Numbered from the stretch's first letter, positions 1 through 8,910 are shown. The stretch is DNA of 28,892 nucleotides from an uncultured Fusobacterium sp. (GCA_900543175.1 UQQO01000011.1:1-28892); one strand, 5' to 3'. The notes: generated by a model not told the origin, from the letters alone. Translations and numbers: made by a program.

Positions 1-163
1 ATATAATTCAAATATATAATATATATTTTTATAAATTTTTATATATGAGTATATAAATGATGTTAAATAATAAAACAATGATACTTTGTTATAAAACGAA
101 AAATTCTGAGTTCATATAAAAAATAAAAAAATAAAAGTTCTTTTTAAAAATAAATAATTGAGG

Positions 164-169
164 TATAAT
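164..169 (+). promoter_or_regulatory. Candidate -10 box of the pgm-hemW operon
   Basis: A perfect TATAAT lies 47 bases upstream of the phosphoglucomutase ATG. The matching -35 region is only T-rich (around 141-146) and poor. The rest of positions 1-216 is extremely AT-rich and I see no gene in it. Confidence 0.4.
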
Positions 170-216
170 ATTAAATATCAAAGAAGATAAAATATAAAGT
201 ATTGGAGGGATAGGTT

Positions 217-1947
217 ATGGAAAAAGAGTTTCAAAAAAGTTATGAATTATGGGTAAAATCTGAGTATATTGATAGTGAAGACAGAGAAGAGCTATTAAGT
301 ATAAAAGATGATGAAAAAGAGATTGAAAATAGATTTTACACAGATTTAAGCTTTGGAACTGCAGGAATGAGAGGAGTTAGAGGAGTAGGAAGAAACAGAA
401 TAAATAAATACAACATCAGAAAAGCTACTCAAGGACTTGCAAACTATATTCTAAAAACTACAGGAGAAGAGGGAAAGAAAAGAGGAGTAGCTATTGCATA
501 TGATTGTAGAATAGGTTCAACAGAGTATGCTTTAAATACAGCTCTTGTATTAGCAGGAAATGGAATAAAAGCTTATCTATTTGATTCTCTAAGATCAACA
601 CCAGAACTTTCTTTTGCTACAAGAGAATTAAAAGCAATAGCTGGAGTAATGGTAACAGCTTCACATAACCCACAAGAGTACAATGGATACAAAGTATATT
701 GGGAAGATGGAGCACAAATAGTAGAACCTCAAGCTAGTGGAATAGTTGGAGAGGTAAACAGTGTAGATATATTCAATGATATAAAAATGATATCTGAAGA
801 GGAAGCTAGAGCAAATGGATTATTAGAAACAATCACTAAACATGTTGATGATAGATTTGTTGAAGAGGTAGAGAAACAAGCTATAAACAGAGATATCCCA
901 GGAAAGAAAGATTTTAAAATCGTTTACTCACCACTTCATGGAACTGGAAGAGTAGCAGTACAAAGAGTTTTAAAAGAGATGGGATTTGACTCTGTATATA
1001 CAGTGCCAGAACAAGAGATGCCAGATGGAATGTTCCCAACTTGTCCATATGCAAATCCAGAAGATAAATCAGTATTTAAATTAAGTACAGAGCTTGCAGA
1101 TAAATTAGGAGCTAAAATCTGTTTAGCAAATGACCCTGATGCTGATAGAACTGGAATGGCTATAAGAGATGAGGAAGGAAAATGGGTATTCCCTAATGGA
1201 AACCAAATTGGAGTTCTTTTAATGAACTATCTATTAGAGATGAATAAAAATATCCCTGCAAATGGAGCTGTAATCTCTACAATAGTTTCAACTCCTATGC
1301 TAGATGTAATAGCTAAAGATAAAGGGGTAAAAATCTTTAGAACTCTTACTGGATTCAAATATATTGGAGAAAAAATCAGACAATTTGAAACTAAAGAACT
1401 AGATGGAACATACCTATTTGGATTTGAAGAATCAATCGGATATCTTGTAGGAACTCATGTAAGAGATAAAGATGCAGTAGTAGCAACTCTTATGATAGCT
1501 GAAATGGCAGCTTACTATGATAGCATCGGTTCATCAGTATATAAAGAATTAAATAAACTATATGATAAATATGGATGGTTTGTAGAAGAGACTGTATCTA
1601 TTACAAAACAAGGAAAATCTGGAATTGAAGAGATTGGAAAAATTATGGAAAATCTTAGAAATAAAGAGCATACTGAAATTTGTGGAAGAAAAGTTGCTAC
1701 ATATAAAGATTTCAAATTACAAGTTGAAAAAGATATGGCAACTGGAGCAACTAAAGAGATCGCTCTACCAAAATCAGATGTTATCCAATTTATTCTTGAA
1801 GATGGAACTTATGTAACAGCTAGACCTTCTGGAACAGAACCAAAAATTAAATACTATATCTGTGTTGTAGATAGCACTAAAGAAAAATCATTAGCTAAGC
1901 TTGATGAGATTAAAAATGGATTCCAAGCTTATGTAGATTCATTATAA
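217..1947 (+). CDS. pgm: Phosphoglucomutase/phosphomannomutase (alpha-D-phosphohexomutase)
   Basis: This cytoplasmic enzyme should interconvert glucose-1-phosphate and glucose-6-phosphate, or the mannose equivalents, linking glycolysis with sugar-nucleotide and polysaccharide synthesis. At 576 residues it matches the long PgcA-type branch found in Firmicutes. All four active-site signatures are visible: the phosphoserine loop TASHNP near residue 147, the metal loop DPDADR near 308, the sugar-binding GFEESIGY near 409 and the phosphate-binding RPSGTEPK near 533. The ATG is preceded by GGAGGGA at a good distance. It heads a same-strand run with hemW 26 bases downstream. Family assignment is firm; substrate preference (glucose or mannose) is inferred. 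Sugar-nucleotide use would fit the rfbC/rfbD genes further on. Confidence 0.93.
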   Translation: MEKEFQKSYELWVKSEYIDSEDREELLSIKDDEKEIENRFYTDLSFGTAGMRGVRGVGRNRINKYNIRKATQGLANYILKTTGEEGKKRGVAIAYDCRIGSTEYALNTALVLAGNGIKAYLFDSLRSTPELSFATRELKAIAGVMVTASHNPQEYNGYKVYWEDGAQIVEPQASGIVGEVNSVDIFNDIKMISEEEARANGLLETITKHVDDRFVEEVEKQAINRDIPGKKDFKIVYSPLHGTGRVAVQRVLKEMGFDSVYTVPEQEMPDGMFPTCPYANPEDKSVFKLSTELADKLGAKICLANDPDADRTGMAIRDEEGKWVFPNGNQIGVLLMNYLLEMNKNIPANGAVISTIVSTPMLDVIAKDKGVKIFRTLTGFKYIGEKIRQFETKELDGTYLFGFEESIGYLVGTHVRDKDAVVATLMIAEMAAYYDSIGSSVYKELNKLYDKYGWFVEETVSITKQGKSGIEEIGKIMENLRNKEHTEICGRKVATYKDFKLQVEKDMATGATKEIALPKSDVIQFILEDGTYVTARPSGTEPKIKYYICVVDSTKEKSLAKLDEIKNGFQAYVDSL

Positions 1948-1973
1948 TTAAAAAGATAGGAGAGAGGAAAATT

Positions 1974-3050
1974 ATGGTAGATGGAATATATATACATATT
2001 CCCTTCTGTTTAAACAAATGTAATTACTGTGATTTTCTCTCTTTTAAATCTAATGGAGAGGAAAGAAAAAAATATGTAGATTATCTATTAAAGGAGTTGG
2101 AGCTATATCCAGATTATAGATATAATACAGTTTATTTCGGGGGGGGAACCCCCTCTCTTTTAGATTTAGAAGATGTAGAGAGAATATTAAAAAGATTAGA
2201 TATAGCAGAAAATGCTGAAGTAACAATGGAAGTAAATCCTAAAACAGTGGATTTTGATAAATTATGTAAATTGAGAAAAATAGGAATAAATAGATTGAGT
2301 ATAGGGATACAATCTTTTGATGAAAAATATTTGAAGATTTTAGGAAGAATGCACACAAGTGAAGAGGGGATAGAAACCTTTGAAAATGCAAGAAGAGCAG
2401 GATTTGATAATATAAGTTTAGATCTTATGTTTTCATTGCCTGGACAAAATGTAGAGGAAGTATTAAAGGATTTGAATAAACTTTTAGATATGAAACCTGA
2501 ACATTTTTCAATATACTCTCTTATTTGGGAAGAGGGAACAGTTTTCTTTGAGAAGCTTAAAAAGGGAATTTTGAGAGAAACTGAAAATGAGATAGAAGCA
2601 GAGATGTTTGAAAAGATAATAGATACAGCAGAGAAAAGGGGATATCTTCATTATGAGATATCTAATTTTTGTTTGGAGGGAAAAGAGGCTGTACACAATA
2701 CAAAATACTGGGAAAATAAGGAGTATCTAGGAATCGGATTAGGAGCTTCTGGATACCTTGAGAATATACGATATAAAAATCAGATGAAATTTTTAGAATA
2801 TTATGGTAGTATAGATAGTAAGTTAAGACCTATATTAGAAAGTGAAACATTAACTTTAGAAGATATTGAGGAGTATAAATATATTGTGGGATTTAGACTT
2901 TTAAAAAGAGGTGTAAAACCTACTGGTAAATATATTGATACATGTCTTTCATTGGAAAAAAGAGGGTACTTAAAAAGAGAAGATGAAAGATTTATTCTAA
3001 CACGTAAAGGGTTAATGGTAGCTAATGATGTATTAGATGAATTTGTGTGA
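1974..3050 (+). CDS. hemW: HemW-type radical SAM protein (heme chaperone, coproporphyrinogen oxidase-like)
   Basis: This is a radical SAM protein of the HemW/HemN family. HemW binds heme and passes it to target proteins, and it lacks the coproporphyrinogen III dehydrogenase activity of true HemN. The sequence opens with YIHIPFC and a CxxxCxYC cluster motif (CLNKCNYC, residues 12-19), followed by FGGGTPS near residue 55 and the conserved SIGIQSF. At 358 residues it is HemW-sized, clearly shorter than HemN (about 450). The ATG has an upstream AGGAGAGAGG region. The codons for GGGTP use an unusual G8/C5 patch (2139-2153) in an otherwise AT-rich gene. The next gene begins within about 12 bases. 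Older databases often call this HemN. Confidence 0.92.
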   Translation: MVDGIYIHIPFCLNKCNYCDFLSFKSNGEERKKYVDYLLKELELYPDYRYNTVYFGGGTPSLLDLEDVERILKRLDIAENAEVTMEVNPKTVDFDKLCKLRKIGINRLSIGIQSFDEKYLKILGRMHTSEEGIETFENARRAGFDNISLDLMFSLPGQNVEEVLKDLNKLLDMKPEHFSIYSLIWEEGTVFFEKLKKGILRETENEIEAEMFEKIIDTAEKRGYLHYEISNFCLEGKEAVHNTKYWENKEYLGIGLGASGYLENIRYKNQMKFLEYYGSIDSKLRPILESETLTLEDIEEYKYIVGFRLLKRGVKPTGKYIDTCLSLEKRGYLKREDERFILTRKGLMVANDVLDEFV

Positions 3051-3061
3051 GGAGAAGAGAA

Positions 3062-3739
3062 ATGAGTAGGATAGAAAAAAATATAGAGGAAATTAGAAAA
3101 GATATAAAAGAACACTCGCCAAATCCAGAAAAAGTAAGATTTATCGGTGTTACTAAATATGTAGGAATAGAAGAGATGCTAGAAGTAGCAAAGTGTGGAG
3201 TAAAGATTTTTGGAGAGAATAAAGCTCAAGTTATAAAGGAAAAAGAGGAAAAATTCAGAGAATTAGGAATAGATGATATAGAGTGGCATTTTATTGGTAA
3301 TCTTCAAAAAAATAAGGTAAAATATATAGCTGAATATGTGAGTTTAATTCACTCTGTAAATAAATTATCTCTAGCTCAAGAGATAGATAAGAGGGCAGAG
3401 CAAAATAATAGAATAATAGATGTATTATTAGAGATAAATATTGCAGGAGAAGAGAGCAAAGAGGGATATGATCTAGAGGAACTATATAGAGAGTTACCTG
3501 AGATAATGAAACTAAAAAATATAAATATAAAGGGATTAATGACTATGGCACCTTTTAGTGATGATGAAGTTTTAGTAAGAGGGGTATTTAAAAGATTAAG
3601 AGAGATAAAAGATGAATTGAATACAAAATATTTTAATGGTCAATTGACAGAATTATCAATGGGAATGACAAATGATTATAAAATAGCTTTAGAAGAGGGA
3701 GCTACATTAGTAAGAATAGGAAGAAAGATATTTCAATAG
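3062..3739 (+). CDS. YggS/PLPBP family pyridoxal-5'-phosphate homeostasis protein
   Basis: A PLP-binding TIM-barrel protein of the YggS/YlmE/PROSC family, which buffers pyridoxal phosphate and influences amino- and keto-acid balance without known catalysis. Family signatures are present: FIGVTKYV with the PLP lysine near residue 32, FGENKAQ, WHFIGNLQKNK, a GLMTMAPF stretch and the C-terminal LSMGMTNDYKIALEEGATLVRIG. I chose the ATG at 3062 over an in-frame GTG at 3047, because GGAGAAGAG at 3051-3059 is the ribosome binding site and would otherwise be coding. The gene follows hemW directly and sits 9 bases before sepF. The yggS-sepF order also occurs in Gram-positive division clusters. Confidence 0.93.
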   Translation: MSRIEKNIEEIRKDIKEHSPNPEKVRFIGVTKYVGIEEMLEVAKCGVKIFGENKAQVIKEKEEKFRELGIDDIEWHFIGNLQKNKVKYIAEYVSLIHSVNKLSLAQEIDKRAEQNNRIIDVLLEINIAGEESKEGYDLEELYRELPEIMKLKNINIKGLMTMAPFSDDEVLVRGVFKRLREIKDELNTKYFNGQLTELSMGMTNDYKIALEEGATLVRIGRKIFQ

Positions 3740-3748
3740 GAGGTAGAG

Positions 3749-4282
3749 ATGAAAAAGAAAAATGGTGGATTCAAGGTATTTCAAGAATTTAAAGAGCTTT
3801 TAGGAATAGATAATCCTGAAGTTGGTGGAATAGATGAACTTGATGAACTAGATGGTATAGAGGATACTGGAATAATCGAAGTAAATGCTGGAAAAGAAAG
3901 TGAGATACCAGTTCAAAAAGAGGTAGTAGCATCAACTAGAGATAAGGGAAGCAATGTATCTAGTTTAGAATCTGAGTTAAATACTGGAGGAAATTATCAA
4001 ACTATATTTGTAGATCCTAAAACTTTTGCTGATTGTAAAAAGATAGCTACATATATAAAAAATGATAAGATGGTTACTTTAAATCTTGAATATTTAGATC
4101 TTCCTACTGCTCAAAGACTTATGGACTTTTTAGCAGGGGCAATGTGTATAAAGGGAGCTAGCTTTATTGAGATAAGCAAAAAAGTATATACAGCTGTGCC
4201 TAAGAGCATGAAAGTTTACTATGAAGGTAAAAAAGATAGTAGAGGAAGAACAATTTTAGATTTTGGAAGAGAGGATAAATAG
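3749..4282 (+). CDS. sepF: Cell division protein SepF
   Basis: SepF polymerises into rings and tethers FtsZ to the membrane through an amphipathic N-terminus. The C-terminal half (about residues 88-165) is a recognisable SepF domain: VDPKTFADCKKIATYIKND, then LEYLDLPTAQRLMDFLAGA, and a final strand ending VPKSMKVYYE. The N-terminus (KVFQEFKELLG) is followed by an acidic linker of roughly 60 residues. Length (177) is normal for the family. The start has AGGAGGT immediately upstream, and the stop overlaps the next gene's GTG by one base. Its occurrence beside yggS resembles ylmE-ylmF in Bacillus. The residue of the N-terminal membrane helix looks weak, so membrane binding is inferred. Confidence 0.9.
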   Translation: MKKKNGGFKVFQEFKELLGIDNPEVGGIDELDELDGIEDTGIIEVNAGKESEIPVQKEVVASTRDKGSNVSSLESELNTGGNYQTIFVDPKTFADCKKIATYIKNDKMVTLNLEYLDLPTAQRLMDFLAGAMCIKGASFIEISKKVYTAVPKSMKVYYEGKKDSRGRTILDFGREDK

Positions 4283-5286
4283 TGGAAAAAAAAATAAAAG
4301 CATTGGCACTTTTTTCAGGAGGATTGGATAGTGCTTTAGCTGTTAAAGTTGTAAAAGATCAAGGAGTTGAGGTTATAGGTTTAAACTTTGTTTCTCATTT
4401 CTTTGGTGGAAAAAATGAAAAAGCTGAAAGTATGGCAAAACAATTGGGAATACAATTGGAGTATATAGATTTTAAAAAGAGACATACAGATATGATGCAA
4501 AATCCTGTATATGGAAGAGGTAAAAATATGAACCCATGTATAGATTGCCACTCATTGATGTTTAAAATAGCTGGAGAACTTCTTGAGAAATATGATGCTC
4601 AATTTATAATTTCAGGAGAGGTATTGGGACAAAGACCTATGTCACAAAACTCAGCTGCATTGGAAAAAGTAAAGGCTCTATCAGGAATGGATGATTTAAT
4701 ATTGAGACCTCTATCAGCTAAACTATTGCCACCAAGCAGAGCAGAGATTGAAGGATGGGTAGATAGAGAGCAACTTCTTGATATTCAAGGAAGAAGTAGA
4801 GCTGTACAGATGGAGCTTACAGAAAAGTATGGACTTGTAGAATATCCAACTCCAGGTGGAGGTTGTCTATTGACAGATCCAGCATATTCTGATAGACTAG
4901 AAATGATTGAAAAGGATGGGCTTATGAATGAGGAGCATTCATATCTTTTCCACCTTATAAAGAAAACAAGATTTTATAGACTAGGAGAGAGAAAATATCT
5001 GTTTATAGGTAGAGATGAAGAAGGAAATAGTAGAATAGAAGAGTATAAGGAAAAAGGAACTCTTCATGTAGCAGGATATAAAATCGGAGGACCTCGTATT
5101 TTAGGATATGGAGATTTTTCAGATGAGGATAAAAAATTTGTAGTGGAACTGTTCTCAAGATATTCTAAAGTTAAAGGAAAAAGTGAGATAGAGGTTAGAT
5201 TAAACAATCAAGTAGTAAAAGTTGCACCAGTAGATATAGAAGAGATAGAGAGAAAAATAAAAGAGTATCAAGTTGTAGCACAGTAG
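4282..5286 (+). CDS. PP-loop ATPase with three-Cys pattern, probable tRNA thiolation enzyme
   Basis: An N-terminal PP-loop (FSGGLDS, residues 11-17) marks an ATP-pyrophosphatase that adenylates its substrate, as in ThiI, MnmA and TtcA. Cys86 and Cys89 in NPCIDC and Cys195 in GGGC give a CxxC plus distant Cys arrangement like the [4Fe-4S]-ligating cysteines of TtcA/TtuA enzymes. The C-terminal part (about 240-334, with LFIGRDEEGN and HVAGYKIGGP) resembles the small RNA-binding domain named NFACT-R_2 that accompanies such proteins. A tRNA-thiolation role is likely; the exact nucleotide is unknown to me. The start is a GTG sharing a base with the sepF stop, behind GAGAGGA. It ends the first operon. 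Confidence 0.75.
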   Translation: MEKKIKALALFSGGLDSALAVKVVKDQGVEVIGLNFVSHFFGGKNEKAESMAKQLGIQLEYIDFKKRHTDMMQNPVYGRGKNMNPCIDCHSLMFKIAGELLEKYDAQFIISGEVLGQRPMSQNSAALEKVKALSGMDDLILRPLSAKLLPPSRAEIEGWVDREQLLDIQGRSRAVQMELTEKYGLVEYPTPGGGCLLTDPAYSDRLEMIEKDGLMNEEHSYLFHLIKKTRFYRLGERKYLFIGRDEEGNSRIEEYKEKGTLHVAGYKIGGPRILGYGDFSDEDKKFVVELFSRYSKVKGKSEIEVRLNNQVVKVAPVDIEEIERKIKEYQVVAQ

Positions 5287-5373
5287 AATAGTAGGGTAAT
5301 AAAAATAAAATAGAACTGTTAAAGAGTCTAAATTTAATTACTGTCTATTCATATAAAAATAGAAAAAAGTAAT

Positions 5374-5395
5374 AAAAGAGGACTCTTTTTTATTG
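5374..5395 (+). terminator. Probable terminator after the pgm-to-PP-loop operon
   Basis: AAAAGA pairs with TCTTTT around a GGAC loop, followed by TTATT. An alternative longer-range pairing joins AAAGAGTC at 5321-5328 to GACTCTTT at 5381-5388. The stem is AT-rich, so this is a modest terminator. Confidence 0.45.
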
Positions 5396-5434
5396 CTAAA
5401 AATATATTAAAAATTATCTAGGAGGATAGAAAAA

Positions 5435-6772
5435 ATGAATTGGTTTGAAAACCTTGTAAATCAAATTAACAATGTGATGTGGAATCAAAATTTATTGGTA
5501 GTGTTATTAGTGATAAGTGGAATATACTTTACACTTAGAACAAAGGGAGTTCAATTTAGACTATTTGGACATATGATAAAATTAATAACTGAAAAAACAA
5601 AGGCTAATCAAGAGGGAGTTAGTTCATTCCAAGCTTTCTGTATTTCAACAGCATCAAGAGTTGGAGTTGGAAACTTAGCAGGGGTTGTAGCAGCAGTTTC
5701 AGTAGGGGGACCTGGAGCTGTATTTTGGATGTGGGTTGTAGCTCTTTTAAGTTCAGGGACAGCTTTTATAGAAGCAACAATTGCACTTCTATATAGAGAA
5801 AAAGATCCACATGGTGGGTATAGAGGTGGAGCTCCATACTTTATTGAAAAAGGACTAAAAATGAGATGGTTAGGAGTAATATTTGTAGTATTTGCTTTAA
5901 TCTGTTGGGCAGGAGTATTCCAAATTATTTCAAACTCTGTAACTGAATCATTTGCAACAGCTTTTAATATTGACCCTAGAAAAACATCTCTTGTTTTAGT
6001 GGCACTAGCAGCAGTTGTTCTTTTTGGTAGAAGAGATAAGATAGTAAAAGTTTTAGATAAAATGGTACCTTTTATGTCTGTAATTTATCTAGGTGTAGTT
6101 ATATTTATAATTGTAAAGAATATTACAGTTTTACCAAGTATGTTTACAAATATATTTAATCATGCCTTTGGAATTAAACAATTTTTAGGTGGAACATTTG
6201 GTAGTGTTGTAATGCAAGGGGTAAAGAGAGGACTTTTCTCAAATGAGGCTGGATCAGGATCAGCTCCATGTGCAGCAGCTGCAGCAGAGATAGAACATCC
6301 AGTAAAACAAGGATTAGTTCAAGCTCTAGGAGTTTTTGTAGATACAATTTTAATATGTAGTGCCACAGCTTTTGTTATTCTTCTTTCAGATGGGAAAATT
6401 CCTGAGGGATTACAGGGAATGACACTTTTACAAGAGGCATTTAGATATCAAGTTGGAGACTGGGGAGTTGTTTTCACAGCAGTAATACTATTCCTGTTTT
6501 CATTTAGTACAATGCTAGGAATAAGTTTCTATGCTAAACCAAACTTAGCATTTTTACATGATAAACTTTGGCTACAAGAGGCATTTAAAGTATTTACTCT
6601 AGTTATGCTATATATTGGAGGAGTAAGACAAAACTTCTTAGTATGGAACCTTGCAGATTTAGGGCTTGGATTGATGACAATTGTAAACTTAATAGGAGTA
6701 TATCCATTGACATCAAAGGCAGTAGAATCTTTAAAAGAGTATGAAGAAAAGTTTATTATTAAAACAAAATAG
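5435..6772 (+). CDS. Sodium:alanine/glycine symporter (AGCS family)
   Basis: An inner-membrane transporter of the AGCS family (AlsT/DagA/CycA-like sodium symporters) that imports alanine or glycine with sodium. It shows about ten hydrophobic segments, the early YFTLRTKGVQFR stretch, GGPGAVFWMWVVALL and the family-specific SNEAGSGSAPCAAAAAEIEHP region near residues 269-288. Its length (445) is usual. The ATG lies behind AGGAGGA. It stands alone between a weak terminator and proB, so it is probably a single transcription unit. I looked for a glycine riboswitch in the 148-base leader and found none of its conserved core. Alanine versus glycine specificity cannot be read from the sequence. Confidence 0.92.
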   Translation: MNWFENLVNQINNVMWNQNLLVVLLVISGIYFTLRTKGVQFRLFGHMIKLITEKTKANQEGVSSFQAFCISTASRVGVGNLAGVVAAVSVGGPGAVFWMWVVALLSSGTAFIEATIALLYREKDPHGGYRGGAPYFIEKGLKMRWLGVIFVVFALICWAGVFQIISNSVTESFATAFNIDPRKTSLVLVALAAVVLFGRRDKIVKVLDKMVPFMSVIYLGVVIFIIVKNITVLPSMFTNIFNHAFGIKQFLGGTFGSVVMQGVKRGLFSNEAGSGSAPCAAAAAEIEHPVKQGLVQALGVFVDTILICSATAFVILLSDGKIPEGLQGMTLLQEAFRYQVGDWGVVFTAVILFLFSFSTMLGISFYAKPNLAFLHDKLWLQEAFKVFTLVMLYIGGVRQNFLVWNLADLGLGLMTIVNLIGVYPLTSKAVESLKEYEEKFIIKTK

Positions 6773-6814
6773 GTAAATATAAACAAAAATATGGGAAAAT
6801 TTTCAGATTTGATG

Positions 6815-6820
6815 TATAAT
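6815..6820 (+). promoter_or_regulatory. Candidate -10 box upstream of proB
   Basis: TATAAT preceded directly by TG sits 33 bases before the proB start. No good -35 hexamer is visible, so this rests on the -10 alone. Confidence 0.35.
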
Positions 6821-6852
6821 GTCTTATTATATAAATAATTTGAGGTGGAACA

Positions 6853-7659
6853 ATGAAAAAAGGTATACAAGAGAGGATAAAAAGTTCTAAAAGAATAGTA
6901 ATTAAAGTTGGAACTTCTACTCTTACATATGAAAATGGAAATTTGAATTTAGGGCTTTTAAATAAGTTAGCTTGGGTTTTAAGTGATCTTAGAAATCAAG
7001 GAAGAGATGTTATCCTTGTAACTTCTGGAGCAATAGGAGTTGGATCAAAAAAGTTAAACTTTATAACTAGACCTAAGGAAACTAGAGAGAAACAAGCAGC
7101 AGCAGCAGTTGGACAAGCAGAATTAATGCATATATATCAAAACTTTTTTGGAGAATATAGCCAAAGAGTTGCTCAAATACTTTTAACAAAGGATGATTTT
7201 AAAGAGGGAGAGAGAAAAACTAATACAACAAATACTCTTGAAACACTTTTAAATTTTGGAGTTATACCTATTGTCAATGCCAATGATACAATCTCTACTT
7301 TTGAGATTGAGTTCAGTGACAATGATAGACTTTCAGCAAGTGTGGCATCTTTAATTGGAGCAGATCTATTAGTTATCTTAACAGATATTGATGCTCTTTA
7401 TGACTCAAATCCTAAAACTCATCCAGATGCAAAAAGAATATCATATGTTGAAAAGGTAACAGATGATATTATGAAAATGGGTGGAGAAAAGGGAAGTGAA
7501 TTTAGTGTAGGAGGTATGGAAACAAAACTTCTTGCAGCTAGAGAGTGCTATGATGGCAGAGTAATTATGGGAATCTTAGATGGTTCAGAACCTCTTTTAA
7601 TAGAAAAATTAATATCTGGAGAAGATGTAGGAACTATTTTTGATTGTATGGAGGACTAA
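6853..7659 (+). CDS. proB: Glutamate 5-kinase
   Basis: First step of proline synthesis: ATP-dependent phosphorylation of glutamate to glutamyl-5-phosphate. The amino-acid kinase fold is clear: IVIKVGTSTLT near the N-terminus, LVTSGAIGVG, PIVNANDTIS, FSDNDRLSA and GGMETKLLAA. It has 268 residues and ends right after the kinase domain (GEDVGTIF), so it lacks the C-terminal PUA domain of the E. coli enzyme (367 residues). PUA-less versions are known in several bacteria and stay functional. It is translated from an ATG behind GAGGTGG and is followed two bases later by proA, giving the expected operon. Confidence 0.95.
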   Translation: MKKGIQERIKSSKRIVIKVGTSTLTYENGNLNLGLLNKLAWVLSDLRNQGRDVILVTSGAIGVGSKKLNFITRPKETREKQAAAAVGQAELMHIYQNFFGEYSQRVAQILLTKDDFKEGERKTNTTNTLETLLNFGVIPIVNANDTISTFEIEFSDNDRLSASVASLIGADLLVILTDIDALYDSNPKTHPDAKRISYVEKVTDDIMKMGGEKGSEFSVGGMETKLLAARECYDGRVIMGILDGSEPLLIEKLISGEDVGTIFDCMED

Positions 7660-7661
7660 TA

Positions 7662-8906
7662 ATGGAGATCAAATTAATAGGTGAGGCTGCAAAAAAAGCA
7701 TCAGTAAAGGTAGCTCAACTTTCAACAGAGGAGAAAAATAGGGTACTTTTAAAAGCAGCAGATGCACTTTTAGAAAATAGAGAGAGTATTTTAAATATAA
7801 ATAGAAAAGATGTAGAAAATGCAGTAGCTAATGGAGTAAAACAAGCATTTATTGACAGACTTACTCTTACAGAAAAAAGATTGGAAGATATGGCTAAAGG
7901 ATTGAGAGAGATAGCAGCTCTTAATGATCCAGTAGGTGAGTATGTATATGGAAAAACTCTTCCAAATGGATTGATTATTCAACAAAAAAGAGTTCCACTT
8001 GGTGTTGTAGCTATAATTTTTGAATCACGTCCAAATGTAACAGCTGATGCTTTTGGACTTTGTTTGAAAAGTGGAAATGTAGTTATTCTGAGAGGTGGAA
8101 AAGAGGCAATTCAAACAAATATAGCCATAGTTGATATATTTAGAAAAGTTTTAAAAGAGTGTGGAATCTCTGAAGATGCTGTACAAATGGTTAAAGATAC
8201 TAGCCATGAGAAAGCAGGAGAGTTAATGAAAGCTAATGAGTATGTAGATGTACTTATTCCAAGGGGAAGTGCTAGACTTATCAATACAGTTATAAATAAT
8301 AGTACAATTCCTTGCATTCAAACAGGAATAGGAAACTGTCACATCTATGTGGATAAAAGTGGAGATCTACAAAAGGCATTGGATATAATAATAAATGCTA
8401 AGACTCAAAGACCTGGTGTATGTAATGCTGTTGAAACTTTGTTAATAAATAGGGAGATAGCTGAGAAGTTTTTACCAACTTTAGGAGAGGAGCTTTTATC
8501 AAGAAATGTAGAGATCAGAGGGGATGAAGTGGTAACTAGATTAATTCCTCAAGCTAAAGCTGCTACTGAAGAGGATTGGGCAACTGAGTATGAAGACTAT
8601 ATTGTGGCAATTAAAACAGTTGATACCCTTGATGAGGTAATTGAGCATATTGGAAAATATGGAACTAAACACTCTGAATCAATTATAACTGAAGATTATT
8701 CTAATGCACAAAGATTTTTAAATGAAGTTGATGCAGCTGCTGTTTATGTAAATGCCTCAACTAGATTTACAGATGGAGGACAATTTGGTTTTGGAGCTGA
8801 GATAGGAATAAGTACACAAAAACTTCATGCTAGAGGACCAATGGGACTTAAAGAGTTAACTACTACTAAATATGTAATTTTTGGTAATGGACAAGTAAGA
8901 AAATAG
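7662..8906 (+). CDS. proA: Glutamate-5-semialdehyde dehydrogenase (gamma-glutamyl phosphate reductase)
   Basis: Second step of proline synthesis: NADPH-dependent reduction of glutamyl-5-phosphate to the semialdehyde. It belongs to the aldehyde dehydrogenase superfamily. Visible landmarks are VPLGVVAIIFESRPNVT, the GLCLKSGNVVILRGGKEA segment, IPRGSARLI, the catalytic cysteine in QRPGVCNAVETLL, and the C-terminal FGFGAEIGISTQKLHARGPM. I place the start at ATG 7662 rather than an in-frame TTG at 7644 inside proB, because GGAGGA at 7650-7655 is the ribosome binding site and the resulting 414 residues match the family. A strong terminator follows. Confidence 0.96.
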   Translation: MEIKLIGEAAKKASVKVAQLSTEEKNRVLLKAADALLENRESILNINRKDVENAVANGVKQAFIDRLTLTEKRLEDMAKGLREIAALNDPVGEYVYGKTLPNGLIIQQKRVPLGVVAIIFESRPNVTADAFGLCLKSGNVVILRGGKEAIQTNIAIVDIFRKVLKECGISEDAVQMVKDTSHEKAGELMKANEYVDVLIPRGSARLINTVINNSTIPCIQTGIGNCHIYVDKSGDLQKALDIIINAKTQRPGVCNAVETLLINREIAEKFLPTLGEELLSRNVEIRGDEVVTRLIPQAKAATEEDWATEYEDYIVAIKTVDTLDEVIEHIGKYGTKHSESIITEDYSNAQRFLNEVDAAAVYVNASTRFTDGGQFGFGAEIGISTQKLHARGPMGLKELTTTKYVIFGNGQVRK

Positions 8907-8910
8907 ATTA

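Noticed and set aside
3047..3061. GTG start for the YggS-type gene
   Set aside because: It would place the Shine-Dalgarno sequence inside the coding region; ATG 3062 has that site at proper spacing.
5287..5434. Glycine riboswitch before the AGCS symporter
   Set aside because: Such riboswitches are known before these transporters, but the space is short and none of the conserved aptamer core is present.
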